Source of the DNA: Cyclina sinensis
Lineage: Eukaryota > Mollusca > Bivalvia > Venerida > Veneridae
Direction: 5' to 3'
DNA length: 64,000 bases
Assembly (NCBI GenBank): GCA_012932295.1
Contig: JAAONU010000001.1
Coordinates: 30,194,921-30,258,920, forward strand
Shown here: positions 1 to 9,940 of the stretch, in pieces
Layout: each line of letters opens with the position of its first letter
How positions within the stretch are numbered: the first letter of the stretch is position 1
Program-made: the position numbers and the translations under genes
The notes under the pieces: generated by a model
What the model was told of the DNA's origin: nothing
What the model saw: the letters and a program-made list of their open reading frames with translations, nothing else
Database searches by the model: none

Positions 1-144
1 TTTGATCGAATTACGAAGACAATGAGCAAAATGTATATAAAGCTAGTTCAATTAGGGTTATAAAATTAAAAGATAAATCAGTGAAAATATATAGAGATGT
101 TTTCCAAGTAACTGACCCAAAAAGGTTTTGAAAGTGCTCATTTT

Positions 145-300
145 AGCTCGACTTTTTTTGAAAAAAAAATCGAGTTATTGCTATAGTCATGGTGTCGTTG
201 CCTTTGCCGTTCCCGTCCGAAAACTTTAACATCGATCATAATTTTTTATTCCTTGATGGATTATCTTAATACTTGATCACCACAACCCTTTGGACAAAAC
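145..300 (+). repeat. Left terminal inverted repeat
   Basis: This stretch pairs with 9,793-9,940 on the opposite strand with scattered mismatches. The tip is a T-run/A-run hairpin bounded by CTCGA and TCGAG. Confidence 0.7.
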
Positions 301-1060
301 CGAATAATTCAGATATGACCATGACCTTAAAATGACCTTGACCGTCAAGGTCAGATGATTGAATTTTGCTTAAATTGTCATAACTTTCTCATTTATTTAT
401 AGATTTGATTCATATTTGGACTAAACAATACTTATGACAAATCCGACATTATGATTATTTCAAGTTTGACCTTGACCTTTAAATGACATTGACAGTCAAT
501 GTCAAATTATTGAATTTTGTTAAACCTGGCCATAATTTTGTTATTTTTGGTTGGATTTGAATCAGAGTTGGACAAAACAAAACTTATGACAAAGCCGACA
601 AGATAAGTTCTTCAAGTTTGATCTTAACCTTAAAATTACCATGACCGTCGAGGTCAGATAATTAAATTTTGCTTAAATTGTCATAACTTTGTTGTTTATA
701 GTTGTTTTGATTTATACTTGGACAAAACAACAATTATGACAAAACCGACATATTGAATAACTCAGGTATGACCATAACCTGAATAATTATGACCTTGACC
801 GTCAAGGTCAGATGATTGAATTTTGCTTTAATTGCCATACCTTTCTCATTTATTTATGGATTTGATTCATACTTGGACAAAACAACACTTATGACAAATC
901 CTACATTTTGATTCTTTCAGATATGACTTTGACTCATAAATGACCTTCACCTTCAAGGTCAAATTATTAAATTTTGCTAAAATTTCCATAACTTTAGTAT
1001 TTATGGTTGGATTTGATTTATACTTAGACAAAACAACACTTATGACAAAACCAAAAAGCA
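300..1060 (-). repeat. AAGGTCA-rich tandem array, inverted orientation
   Basis: About four diverged units of roughly 180 bp, each with TGACCTTGACCGTCAAGGTC-like core, a TTGAATTTTGCTTAAATTGTC-like stretch, a TCATAACTTT stretch and TTGGACAAAACAACACTTATG-like sequence. This is the reverse complement of the unit in 1,640-3,010. Confidence 0.8.
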
Positions 1061-1639
1061 AAATTGTATGGTAAATGATCTTACAAATTGATTGAATTAC
1101 TTTTGATCAGTCACACTCCTGAAAACATTATGTAATAGTTGCTTCCGATTGGCATGTCTAAATGATGTTTACTTAAGTAGCTCCCATGTAGTTAAATATT
1201 TTAATTACATAATTAAATTTTATAGATCTATTTATGATGAAAATAAAAATCACTCGACTTCTAAGTGTGAACATTTTTTCTAAAAAAACAATGTGTCTGT
1301 GTTGTGATTTTGAAGTTGTCAGAGCTTCTTCTTACCATATTATTTGTTTTTTGATCATTATTGTTTTGTTTTCAAAAAAAATCTAGAATGAATAGGCAAA
1401 AGAAAAAAAAAAGATATGCACTGATATTGAAAAAAAAATCATAGATCTAGTCAAAGATTTCTTACACGTACCTCATGCGAAATGTATCACAGACAATTAA
1501 ATAACACATCACTGTGAAGAGAACGTTTTTATGGGGGGGGGAAATCTCTCGATTGGAGTTAGCTAATCAAGTCTTCCAAACCAACTGCATGGATAAACAA
1601 GAGCCACCGCAATCGGGGACCACACAATTTTAGCAACAT
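1061..1639. other. Unassigned spacer between inverted arrays
   Basis: AT-rich sequence with homopolymer A runs and a G8 run at about 1,534-1,542. No gene or recognisable repeat seen. Confidence 0.5.
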
Positions 1640-3010
1640 TCAGAAATTTGACCTTAAAGGTCAAGGTCAAGTTCAGTTTAACCTTCTTTGTAGGTATTGT
1701 CTAAAAGGTAGTTATGTCCAAGCAGGAAGACACTACATCCATTAACAACAAAGATATAGCCAAGTTAAGTAATGTCAAGGTCATTTAAAGGTCAAGGTAA
1801 TGCTTGAATTGCTCAACACGTTTGTTTTATTCTCAGTGTTGTTTTGTTCCTATATAGATCAAATCCGCCCATAAATAACAAAAGTTTGGCTATTTTAGAA
1901 AAATGCAATAATTCGAACTTGACTGTAAATGTCATTTAAAGGTTAAGGTCATACTTGAATAATTTAACATGTAGGTTTTGTCATGAGCATTGTTTTGTCC
2001 AAGTATTAATAAAAAAGAACTAAAAATGACGTTACGGCCAATATTAACAAAACTCAATAATTTGACCTTGATGGTCAGGGTCACTTGAAGGTCAAGGTCA
2101 CAGTTGAATGATTCAATGTATCAGTTTTGTCAAAATGTTGTTTTGTCCCAGTATAAGTCAAATCAAACCATAAATAACAAAAATTTGGCAATTTTAAGCA
2201 AAATTCAATAACTTGACCTTAAATTTCAAGGTCATCTAAAGGTCAAGGTCATACTTATAATGAATTAAAATGTCAGTTTTGTTGTTTTATCAAAGTATAA
2301 ATCAAATCCATAAATAAACAACAGTTATGACCAATCTTAGCAAAATTCAAATATTTGATCTTGCTTGTCAAAGTCATTTTTTAGGTCAAGGTCAAACTTA
2401 AATCAAAATGTCGGATTTGTCAACAGTATTGTTTTGTCCAAGTATAAATCAAATCCATCAATAAATCAGAAAGTTATGACAATTTAAGCAAAATTCAAAC
2501 ATCTGACCTTGATGGTCAAGGTCATTTTAAGGTCATGGTCACACTTGAGTTATTCAACATGTCAGTTTTATCACAAGTGTTGTTTTGTCCAAGTATGAAT
2601 CAATTCCAACGATAAATGACAAAGTTATAGCAAATTGTAGCAAAATTCAATAATTTGACCTTGAAGGTCAAAGTCATTTTAACGTAAAGTTGATACTTGA
2701 AAGAATCATAATGTTAGATTTGTCATAAGTGTTGTTTTGTCCAAGTATGAGCAAAACCATAATTAAATACAAAAGGTATGACAATTTGAGCAAAAAGCAA
2801 TAATTTGACCTTGACGGTCATGGTCATTTTAAGGTAAAGGTCATACTTCAATAATTTATCATTTCGGCTTTGTCATAAGTGTTGTTTTTTTCCAAGTATT
2901 ATTAACATCCAACCACAAATAACAAAATTATGGCCATGTTTAGCAAATTCAATAATCTGACCTTGACTGTAAAGGTCATTTAAAAGTGAATGTCATATCT
3001 GAAAGAATCA
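1640..3010 (+). repeat. AAGGTCA-rich tandem array, direct orientation
   Basis: About nine diverged units of the same family. Each carries TTGACCTTGAnGGTCA-like, then GTCATTT-AAGGTCAAGGTCA, then TGTTTTGTCCAAGTATGA-like motifs. No protein coding is seen; the short frames are accidental. Confidence 0.8.
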
Positions 3011-3587
3011 AAATTGCGAGGTCGATATGTTGGCAATCTCCTGGATTTGACCCCGATGTATTTTTACAGGAGTAAAACTTGTATATAATAAACTAAAGAA
3101 AACGGAATGATCCTTATATATACTCCTGGTTTAGACCCCGGGGTCTATTCTAGGATATAGCCGACATGTTTTGTGCCAAAGAAACTTCCAAATCCATCAC
3201 GAGTAAACATACATTTGACAGCATGTCATCAAGAAAATATTCATAAGCAGGTAAGCTATCTTAAATCTTATCTATTTATGAAGTTATTCCATAACATTTA
3301 TCTTCCAACTGATCGTAATTTCATTTCGTTCGCAACAATATTTTTTTTCTGCTTAGCCGTCCATACTGTCAAATCGATTACGAGGCTGCAGGTCCGAAAA
3401 GTTGCGTATTTTTCGTTGTATGTTATAAACAATCTCATTGGTCAAATTCATAACATGTGCTATTTTGACATATCGCGGGAGAACAAGTTCGAAATGAGCG
3501 TGAAATTAAATGTCAAACAACAAAGTGCGCTGAAACTAACATTAGATTACGGAATCCTGTTGGGGCCAATTAAAATGTCGCCGTCGC
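3011..3587. other. Unassigned spacer
   Basis: Two short related stretches (CTCCTGGATTTGACCCC near 3,040 and CTCCTGGTTTAGACCCC near 3,123) form a diverged direct repeat about 85 bp apart. The open frame running into the next element has no protein-like features. Confidence 0.4.
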
Positions 3588-4531
3588 GATTAGAGGTAGA
3601 CGCTCGAAAACGCGACGCGACATCGCGAAAATGCGAAACGACGCTCGACAATGCGAAGCGACGCGTGACAATGTCAAACGAATTTCGCGTTTTCATTTTG
3701 TATTGTCGCGCTATAAAAGCGCGAAATATCGCATTGTCGCTTCGCATTGTCGTGCGTCGTATCGCTTTGTCGCGATGTTGCGTCGCGTTGTCGTCCGTCG
3801 CGTTCTGCATTTATGAAGGCCTCGACGCACGACAATGCGATACGACGCTCGAAAATGCAAAGCGACGCGCGACAACGCGACGCGACATTTTCACAACACG
3901 AAAATACCAAACGACACTAGACAACGCGACGCGACGCTCGAAAACGCGAAGCGACACTCGACAATGCGACGCGACATTTATTGGAATATCGTATCGCGTG
4001 GTCGTGCGTCTACCGTTGACAGGTTAAAATGTTACAAGTTCTATGCCTGTGTATTATCCGTCCCTCCCCATAGCCATATCGTATTTTTAGAGCATGGCCG
4101 TGACTGCTGCATTTTCTTGTTGAATTTGTTCTTATTAATTCGATGGCCGGCATATACAATTGCCCATTTCCGGTAGACGCACGACAACGCGATACGATAT
4201 TCCAATAAATGTCGCGTCGCGTTGTCTAGTATCGTTTGGCATTTTCGTGTGTCGTGGTATCACACACGACGCACGACAATGCGATACGATATTGTGAAAA
4301 TGTCGCGTCGCGTTGTCGCGCGTCGCTTCGCATTTTCGAGCGTCGTATCGCATTGTCGTGCGTCGAGGCTTACACAAATGCAGAACGTCACGGACGACAA
4401 CGCGGCGCGACAACGCGACGCGACACCGCGACAATGCGATACGACGCACGACGACAATGCGATATTTCGCGCTTTTATAGCGCGACAATACGAAATGAAA
4501 ACGCGAAATTTCGTTTGACATTGTCGCGCGA
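3588..4531. mobile_element. CpG-dense long inverted repeat (foldback element)
   Basis: Two arms of about 350 bases (3,663-4,022 and 4,170-4,531) are near-perfect reverse complements around a ~147-base loop. Each arm has a unique outer module (TTTCGCGTTTTCATTT, then GTCGCGCTATAAAAGCGCG) and an inner array of degenerate ~17-18-bp units such as CGACAATGCGATACGACGC and CGAAAATGCGAAGCGAC. The inner ends share ATTGGAATATCGTATCGCG. The left side has extra units (3,588-3,662). There is no coding capacity. A foldback or MITE-like non-autonomous element is most likely. Confidence 0.75.
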
Positions 4532-4579
4532 ACCAGCTAAATGGATAGCTTCCTCACATGAAAGAATCCAAAGTACCTG

Positions 4580-4655
4580 TCAGGATCCGAACCCACAGCG
4601 GTTATGGCCAAGTAGTTTGAAGTCAACAACCTTAAACACTCAGTCACGGCGCCCC
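4580..4655 (-). repeat. Degenerate tRNA-like SINE head
   Basis: On the minus strand, TGACTGAGTGTTTAAGG resembles a tRNA A box and GTGGGTTCGGATCCTG a B box, spaced as in a class II tRNA. The A box is mutated, so this is a SINE relic, not a working tRNA gene. Confidence 0.5.
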
Positions 4656-4711
4656 TTTATTATGATTCATTTGTACTTAATTAGTGATAATATAATTAAT
4701 TATCATTTTAG

Positions 4712-5290
4712 GTGTTGGCCTTAAAGAACAATAAAAAGCTATTTAGAGGAATTCAGGTGATACTTTGTGGAGACTTTCTGCAACTACCACCAGTAAAGAA
4801 CATTTCCTATGATGACAGTGGATTTTACTGCTTTGAAAGTTCTTTTTTTAAGTTGAATTTTCCTCATCGTCTTGTTTTGGATGAAATTGTGCGGCAATCA
4901 GAGGATGAACTTATTAGAGCTATACGTCATGTATTAATAGTTTTAAATATTCCAGAGGAAATATGTAAATTTATTAAAACTTTAGAAAGACCATTGCCTA
5001 ATTCAAATGACTCTGATTTAAAATTGTTTGCCAAAAATGATTTAGTTGATGATTTAAATCGGAAATGCATTTTGGACTTTCCTGGACAAATATTTGAGTT
5101 TACATCAAAAGATGAGGGAGAACAGAAATATAGGTTAGACTCACTGACAGTGCCAAAATGTCTTTGGCTTAAGATTGGTATTCCAGTAATATTGTTGAGG
5201 AATCTGACAACCAAATTAGTGAACGGGCTAAGAGGGTTTGTTCTGGACATTGATGATGAGGGTCCAATAATTGAATTTTTTGCTGGATAG
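4712..5290 (+). pseudogene. PIF1-family helicase exon fragment
   Basis: A 192-codon frame starts right after a plausible splice acceptor (tcattttag|GTGTTGGCC). It encodes ILCGDFLQLPPVKN, the PIF1 motif III signature, then EIVRQSEDELIRAIRH and LKIGIPVILLRNLTTKLVNG, matching domains 1B-2A of PIF1-like 5'-3' DNA helicases. Walker A and the DE box would lie upstream and are not in the window. The C-terminal SH3/2B portion with the late helicase motifs is also absent after the TAG. The Helitron helicase version of motif III usually reads GDFRQ, so this looks PIF1-like rather than RepHel. It sits among repeats and is probably a relic or captured exon. Confidence 0.75.
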
Positions 5291-5329
5291 TTATTTTGTT
5301 CTTGATGATCAAAGGGAGATTATTTTATG

Positions 5330-7200
5330 ACAACTTGACCATTAGTGGCAAGACAAATGTGCCGAATGCCTGTGTTTTTTTACCAAACTTTACAGAAATG
5401 TTCCTTATATTGCCCTTTCCTAAATTTGCTCAAACCGTTCCGCTCCATTGCACATAACGACTGCAAAAGCTAAAAATAGAGAAAAAAATTCAAACAACAT
5501 CTCTCCTAAACAGTTGGGAGATTTTTCACCAAATTTCACAGAAATGTTCCTTACATAGCCCTCTATTAAAATTGCTAAAACGGTTCCGCTCCATTGAACA
5601 AAACGGAAGTCAGAGCAAAAAAAAATTTCATCAATATTTGGCTTCAAATGACATCTCCTCCAAAACCACTTGGTCATTTTAAACCAAATTTGACAGAAAT
5701 GTTCCTTACATAGCCCTTAAAATAAAAAATATAATGCCCTTTTCTAAAATTGCTCAAACCGTTCCGCTCCATTGCACATAAGGGCTGCAAAAGCTAAAAA
5801 TAGAGAAAAAAATTCAAACAACATCTCTCCTAAACAGTTGGGAGATTTTTCACCAAATTTCACAGAAATGTTCCTTACATAGCCCTCTATTAAAATTGCT
5901 AAAACGGTTCCGCTCCATTGAACAAAACGGAAGTCAGAGCAAAAAAAAATTTCATCAATATTTGGCTTCAAATGACATCTCCTCCAAAACCACTTGGTCA
6001 TTTTAAACCAAATTTGACAGAAATGTTCCTTACATAGCCCTTAAAATAAAAAATATAATGCCCTTTTCTAAAATTGCTCAAACCGTTCCGCTCCATTGCA
6101 CATAAGGGCTGCAAAAGCTAAAAATAGAAGAAAATTCAAACAGCATCTCCTCCTAAACAGTTGGGAGATTTTCCACCAAATTTCACAGAAATGTTCCTTA
6201 CATAGCCCTTAATTAAAATTGCTAAAATGGTTCCGCTCAATTGATCAAAATGACAGCCAGAGCTAAAAAAAAATTTTTGTCAATATTTGGCTTCAAATGA
6301 AATCTTCTAAACCACTAGGCCATTTTAAACCAAACTTATAGAAATGTTCCTTATAATGCCCTTTTCTAATATTGCTCAAACCGTTCCGCTACATTGCACA
6401 TAAGGGGTGCAAAAGCTAAAAATAGAAAGAAATTCAAACAGCATCTCCTCCTAAACAGTTGGGAGATTCTCCAACAAATTTCACAGAAATGTTCCTTACA
6501 TAGCCCTCTATTAAAATTGTTAAAATGGTTCTGCACCATTGAACAAAATGGCCGCCAGAGCTAAAATAGATTTTGTCAATATTTTGCTTCAAATGACATC
6601 TCCTTCTAAACCACTAGGCCATTTTTAACCAAACTTTACAGATATGTTCCTTATAATGCCCTTTTCTAAAATTGCTCAAACCGTTCCGCCGCATTGCACA
6701 TAAGGGCTGCAAAAGCTAAAAATAAAAATTTAAACAACATCTCCTCCTAAACGGTTATGAGATTTTCCACCAAATTTCACAGAACTGTTCCTTGCATAGC
6801 CCTCTGTTAAAATTGGTAAAACAGTTCTGCTCCATTAAACAAAATGGCCGCCCGAGCTAAAAATAGATTTTCGTCAAATGACATCTCCTCCAAAACCACT
6901 TGGCCATTTTAAGCCAAATTTGACAGAAATGTTCCTTATAATTTCCTTTTCTAAAATTTCTCAAACCGTTCTGCTCAATTGCACATAAGGGCTGCAAAAG
7001 CTATAAGTAGAAAAGAAAGCAAACAGCATCTCCTCCTCAATGGCAAGGTAATTTTCCATCAAATTTCACGGAAATGTTTCTTACATACCCATGCGTTAAA
7101 ATTGCTTAAACGTTTCTGCTCCATTGAACAAAATGGCCACCGGAGCTAATAATAGGTTTTCTTCAAAATATTGCTTCAAATGACATCCCCTCACAAGCTG
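5330..7200. repeat. ~324-bp dimeric tandem satellite
   Basis: Alternating related half-units of about 160 bases contain AAATGTTCCTTACATAGCCC, AAACCGTTCCGCTCCATTG and CTCCTAAACAGTTGGGAG. Two consecutive dimers, starting near 5,420 and 5,744, are almost identical; later ones diverge steadily. The paired 85-codon minus-strand frames are by-products of the repeat. Confidence 0.85.
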
Positions 7201-7360
7201 TTATCACAAAATTGCCTCTGTCCCATGGATTTTATTGTATAAAAGATGAGATCTTTGAATATCTTCAGTTAGAAAATGTAATGTTGCATCTGATGTTTGT
7301 AGACCCTCAAGCAAAGTACTCAGGTAAGCGATCCAGGGCCATCATGGCCCTCTTGTTTAT
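7200..7360 (-). repeat. Terminal module of a bivalve-type non-autonomous element
   Basis: Read on the minus strand, 7,356 inward gives CAAGAGGGCCATGATGGCCC, then TGGATCGCTTACCTGAGTA. This matches, with changes, the start of the element at 26,890. GGGCCATGATGGCCC forms a small palindrome. It probably caps the ~324-bp satellite. Confidence 0.6.
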
Positions 7361-7374
7361 AAACGTCAAGACGT

Positions 7375-8139
7375 TATCCTACAATACCTTGACTGTCATG
7401 GTCATTGAAAGGTCAAGGTCAAACTTGAGATAATCATAATGTCGCATTTGTCATAAGAGTTGTTTAGTCCAAATATGAATCAAATCTATAAAAAAGAGAA
7501 AGTTATGACAATTTAAGCAAACTTCAATCATCTGAACTTTATGGTCAAGGTCATTTTAAGGTCATGGTCATATCTGAGTTATTCAAAATGTCGGTTTTGT
7601 CATAAGTGTTGTTTTGCCCAAGTATAAATCAAATCCAACCATAGATACTAAATTATGGACAATTTTAACAAAATTTAATAATTTGACCTTGAAGGTGAAG
7701 GTCATTTATGAGTCAAGGTCAAGTTGACTCTGGTCTACTTGAAGATCTTGTCCATAGGGTTGTTGTGCCCAAGCATGAAGAGAATCCACCTATTAATGAT
7801 AAAGTTATGGCCAATTTTAGCAAAATTCAATATTTTGACCTTGAAGGTGAAGGTCATTTATGAGTCAAGGTCAAGTTTAGTCTGATCTTCTTGAAGGTCC
7901 TGTCCAAAGGGTTGTTATGTCCAAGCATGAAGAGAATCCACCTACTTATAATAAAGATATGGCCAATTTTAGCAAAATTCAATATTATGACCTTGAAGGT
8001 GAAGGTCATTTATGAGTCAAGGTCAAGTTTAGTCTGGTCTTCTTGAAGGTCCTGTCCAAAGGGTTGTTGTGTCCAAGCATGAAGATAATCCACCTACTAA
8101 TAATAAAGTTATGGCCAATTTTAGCAAAATTCAATTTTT
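7375..8139 (+). repeat. AAGGTCA-rich array interrupted by a nested element
   Basis: Five or so units of the family at 1,640-3,010. The last three form a regular ~153-bp repeat with GACCTTGAAGGTGAAGGTCA, then GTCAAGGTCAAGTTTAGTCTG, then CAAAGGGTTGTTGTGTCCAAG. The array resumes at about 9,730 after the insertion. Confidence 0.8.
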
Positions 8140-9704
8140 ATACCCCCAAAACGAAGTTAGGGGGGATATTGAAAGCACCCTGTGGTTGGTCGGTCGGGGT
8201 ATACCTTGTCCGGAGCATAACTTGAAAACTACTGTTGGGAATTCAATGAAACTTCATACAATGGTCAAGCACAATGAGAGGAAGTGCAGTGTCCAAGAAT
8301 CATAACTACATCTTCACTACTTTTCATAGTTATTGCACTTTATTGGTTTTCCTTGTCCGGAGCATAACTTAAAAACTACTGGTTGGAATTCAATGCAACT
8401 TCATACAATGGTCAAGCACAATGAGAGGAAGTGCAGTGTCCAAGAATCATAACTCCATCTTCACTATTTTCAGAGTTATTGCCCTTTGTTGTTTTCCTTT
8501 GTATGGAGCAAGACTTGAAAACTACTGGTTGGAATTCATTGCAGCTTCACACAGTGGTCAATCACAATGAGAGGAAGTGCAGTGTCCAAGAATCATAACT
8601 CTATCTTCACTATTTTCAGAGTTATTGCCCTTTGTTGTTTTCCTTTGTATGGAGCAAGACTTGAAAACTACTGGTTGGAATTCATTGCAGCTTCACACAG
8701 TGGTCAATCACAATGAGAGGAAGTGCAGTGTGCAAGAATCATAACTCTATCTTCACTATTTTTAGAGTTACTGCCCTTTATTGTTTTTTTTTTGTCCGGA
8801 GCATAACTTGAAAACTACTGGTTAGAATTCAATGCAACTACATACAATGGTCAAGCACAATGAGAGGAAGTGCAGTGTCCAAGAAACATAACTCATCTTC
8901 TCTATTTTCAGAGTCATGTCCTTAATTGGATTTCCTTGTCCGGAGCATAACATGAAAACTACTGGTTGGAATTCAATACAACTACATACAATGGTCAAGC
9001 ACAATGAGAGGAAGTGCAGTGTCCAAGAATCATAACTCCATCTTCACTATTTTCAGAGTAATTGCCCTTTGTTGGTTTTCCTTCGTATGGAGCAAAACTT
9101 GAAAACTACTGATTTGAATTCAATGCAAATCATACAAAGGTCAAGCACAATGAGAGGAAGTGCAATGTCCAAGAATCATAACTCAATCTTCTCTACTTGC
9201 AGAGTTATTACTCTTAGTTTGTTTTCTTTATTTGGAGCATAACTTGAAAACTACTGGTTGGAATTCAATGCAACTTCATACAATGATCAAGCACATGAGA
9301 GAAAGTGCATTGAATAAGAGCTATACTCCATCCTCACTATTTGCAGAGTTATTGCCCTTCCTTGGATTTCCTTTTCCAGAATATAATTTGGAAACTCGTC
9401 GTTGGAATTCAATGCAACTTCATACAATGGTCAAACACATTGTGTGGATGTGCCATGTACAAGAGCTTTAACTGTGTCTTCACTGTTTGCACAGTTATTG
9501 ACCTTTGTTAGTTTTGAAAACTATATTTTGGAATTCAATACAACTTCATACAATGGTCAAGCGCAATGAGAGGAAATGCAATGTACAAGAACCTCAACTA
9601 TCTTTAATTGCCCACATTCATAACTCTTTTTCAATTTTTTTTACGAAGTATTCTGTTACTAAATTGATAACTTCCACTGTTCTGTAGCGGTGTTTCTGGG
9701 GTAT
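8140..9704. mobile_element. Nested ~1.56-kb element with internal 146-bp repeats
   Basis: The left end reads ATACCCCCAAAACG and the right end GTTTCTGGGGTAT, imperfect inverted ends. The body is about ten tandem copies of a ~146-bp unit (GTCCGGAGCATAACTTGAAA, then ACTGGTTGGAATTCAATGCA, then ATGGTCAAGCACAATGAGAG). The flanks TTAGCAAAATTCAAT and TTTGACCTTGAA are the two halves of one AAGGTCA-array unit, so this is an insertion into that array. No transposase coding. Confidence 0.75.
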
Positions 9705-9850
9705 TAATCACATTTAGTGATAGCTCTAGTTTGACCTTGAATTTGAAGGTCATTTAAGAGTCAAGGTCAAGTTTAGTCTGGTCATCTTGAAGGTCATGTC
9801 CAAAGGGTTGTTGTGTCCAAGTATGAAGATAATCCATCAAAGAATAAAAA
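9705..9850 (+). repeat. Resumed AAGGTCA array
   Basis: TTGACCTTGAATTTGAAGGT and GAGTCAAGGTCAAGTTTAGT continue the unit broken at 8,139 and lead into the right terminal inverted repeat. Confidence 0.7.
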
Positions 9851-9940
9851 AATTATGATCAAAGTTAAAGTTTTTGGACGGGAACGGCAACGACATCATG
9901 TCTATAGCAGTAACTCGATTTTTTTAAAAAAAATCGAGCT
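9793..9940 (-). repeat. Right terminal inverted repeat
   Basis: This is the inverse partner of 145-300. Reading outward it holds GGACGGGAACGGCAACGACA, CTATAGCAGTAACTCGA and the T/A hairpin ending CGAGCT. Confidence 0.7.

Larger units (their letters stand above)
145..9940. mobile_element. Composite element with ~150-bp terminal inverted repeats
   Basis: About 150 bases at 145-300 are the imperfect inverse of 9,793-9,940. Both ends start AGCTCGA, then a T-run and an A-run ending ATCGAG (a small hairpin), then TTATTGCTATAG-like and GTCGTTGCC...CCCGTCC-like stretches. Inside both ends the sequence continues into AAGGTCA-rich repeat units in opposite orientations. No transposase is visible. It could be one large non-autonomous element, or two related copies in inverted orientation with other repeats between and inside them. 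No clear target duplication was found. Confidence 0.55.

Noticed and set aside
3173..4176. Long plus- and minus-strand reading frames (up to 284 codons) over the CpG-rich region
   Set aside because: They run through the foldback element; the products are Arg/Asp/Thr repeats produced by the 17-bp units in every frame, with no domain.
4712..5290. Helitron Rep/helicase
   Set aside because: Motif III reads GDFLQLPPV, typical of PIF1, rather than the Helitron GDFRQ form; no Rep motifs nearby.
5420..6001. Two near-identical 85-codon minus-strand frames
   Set aside because: They are successive copies of the ~324-bp satellite, which carries stops in later copies.
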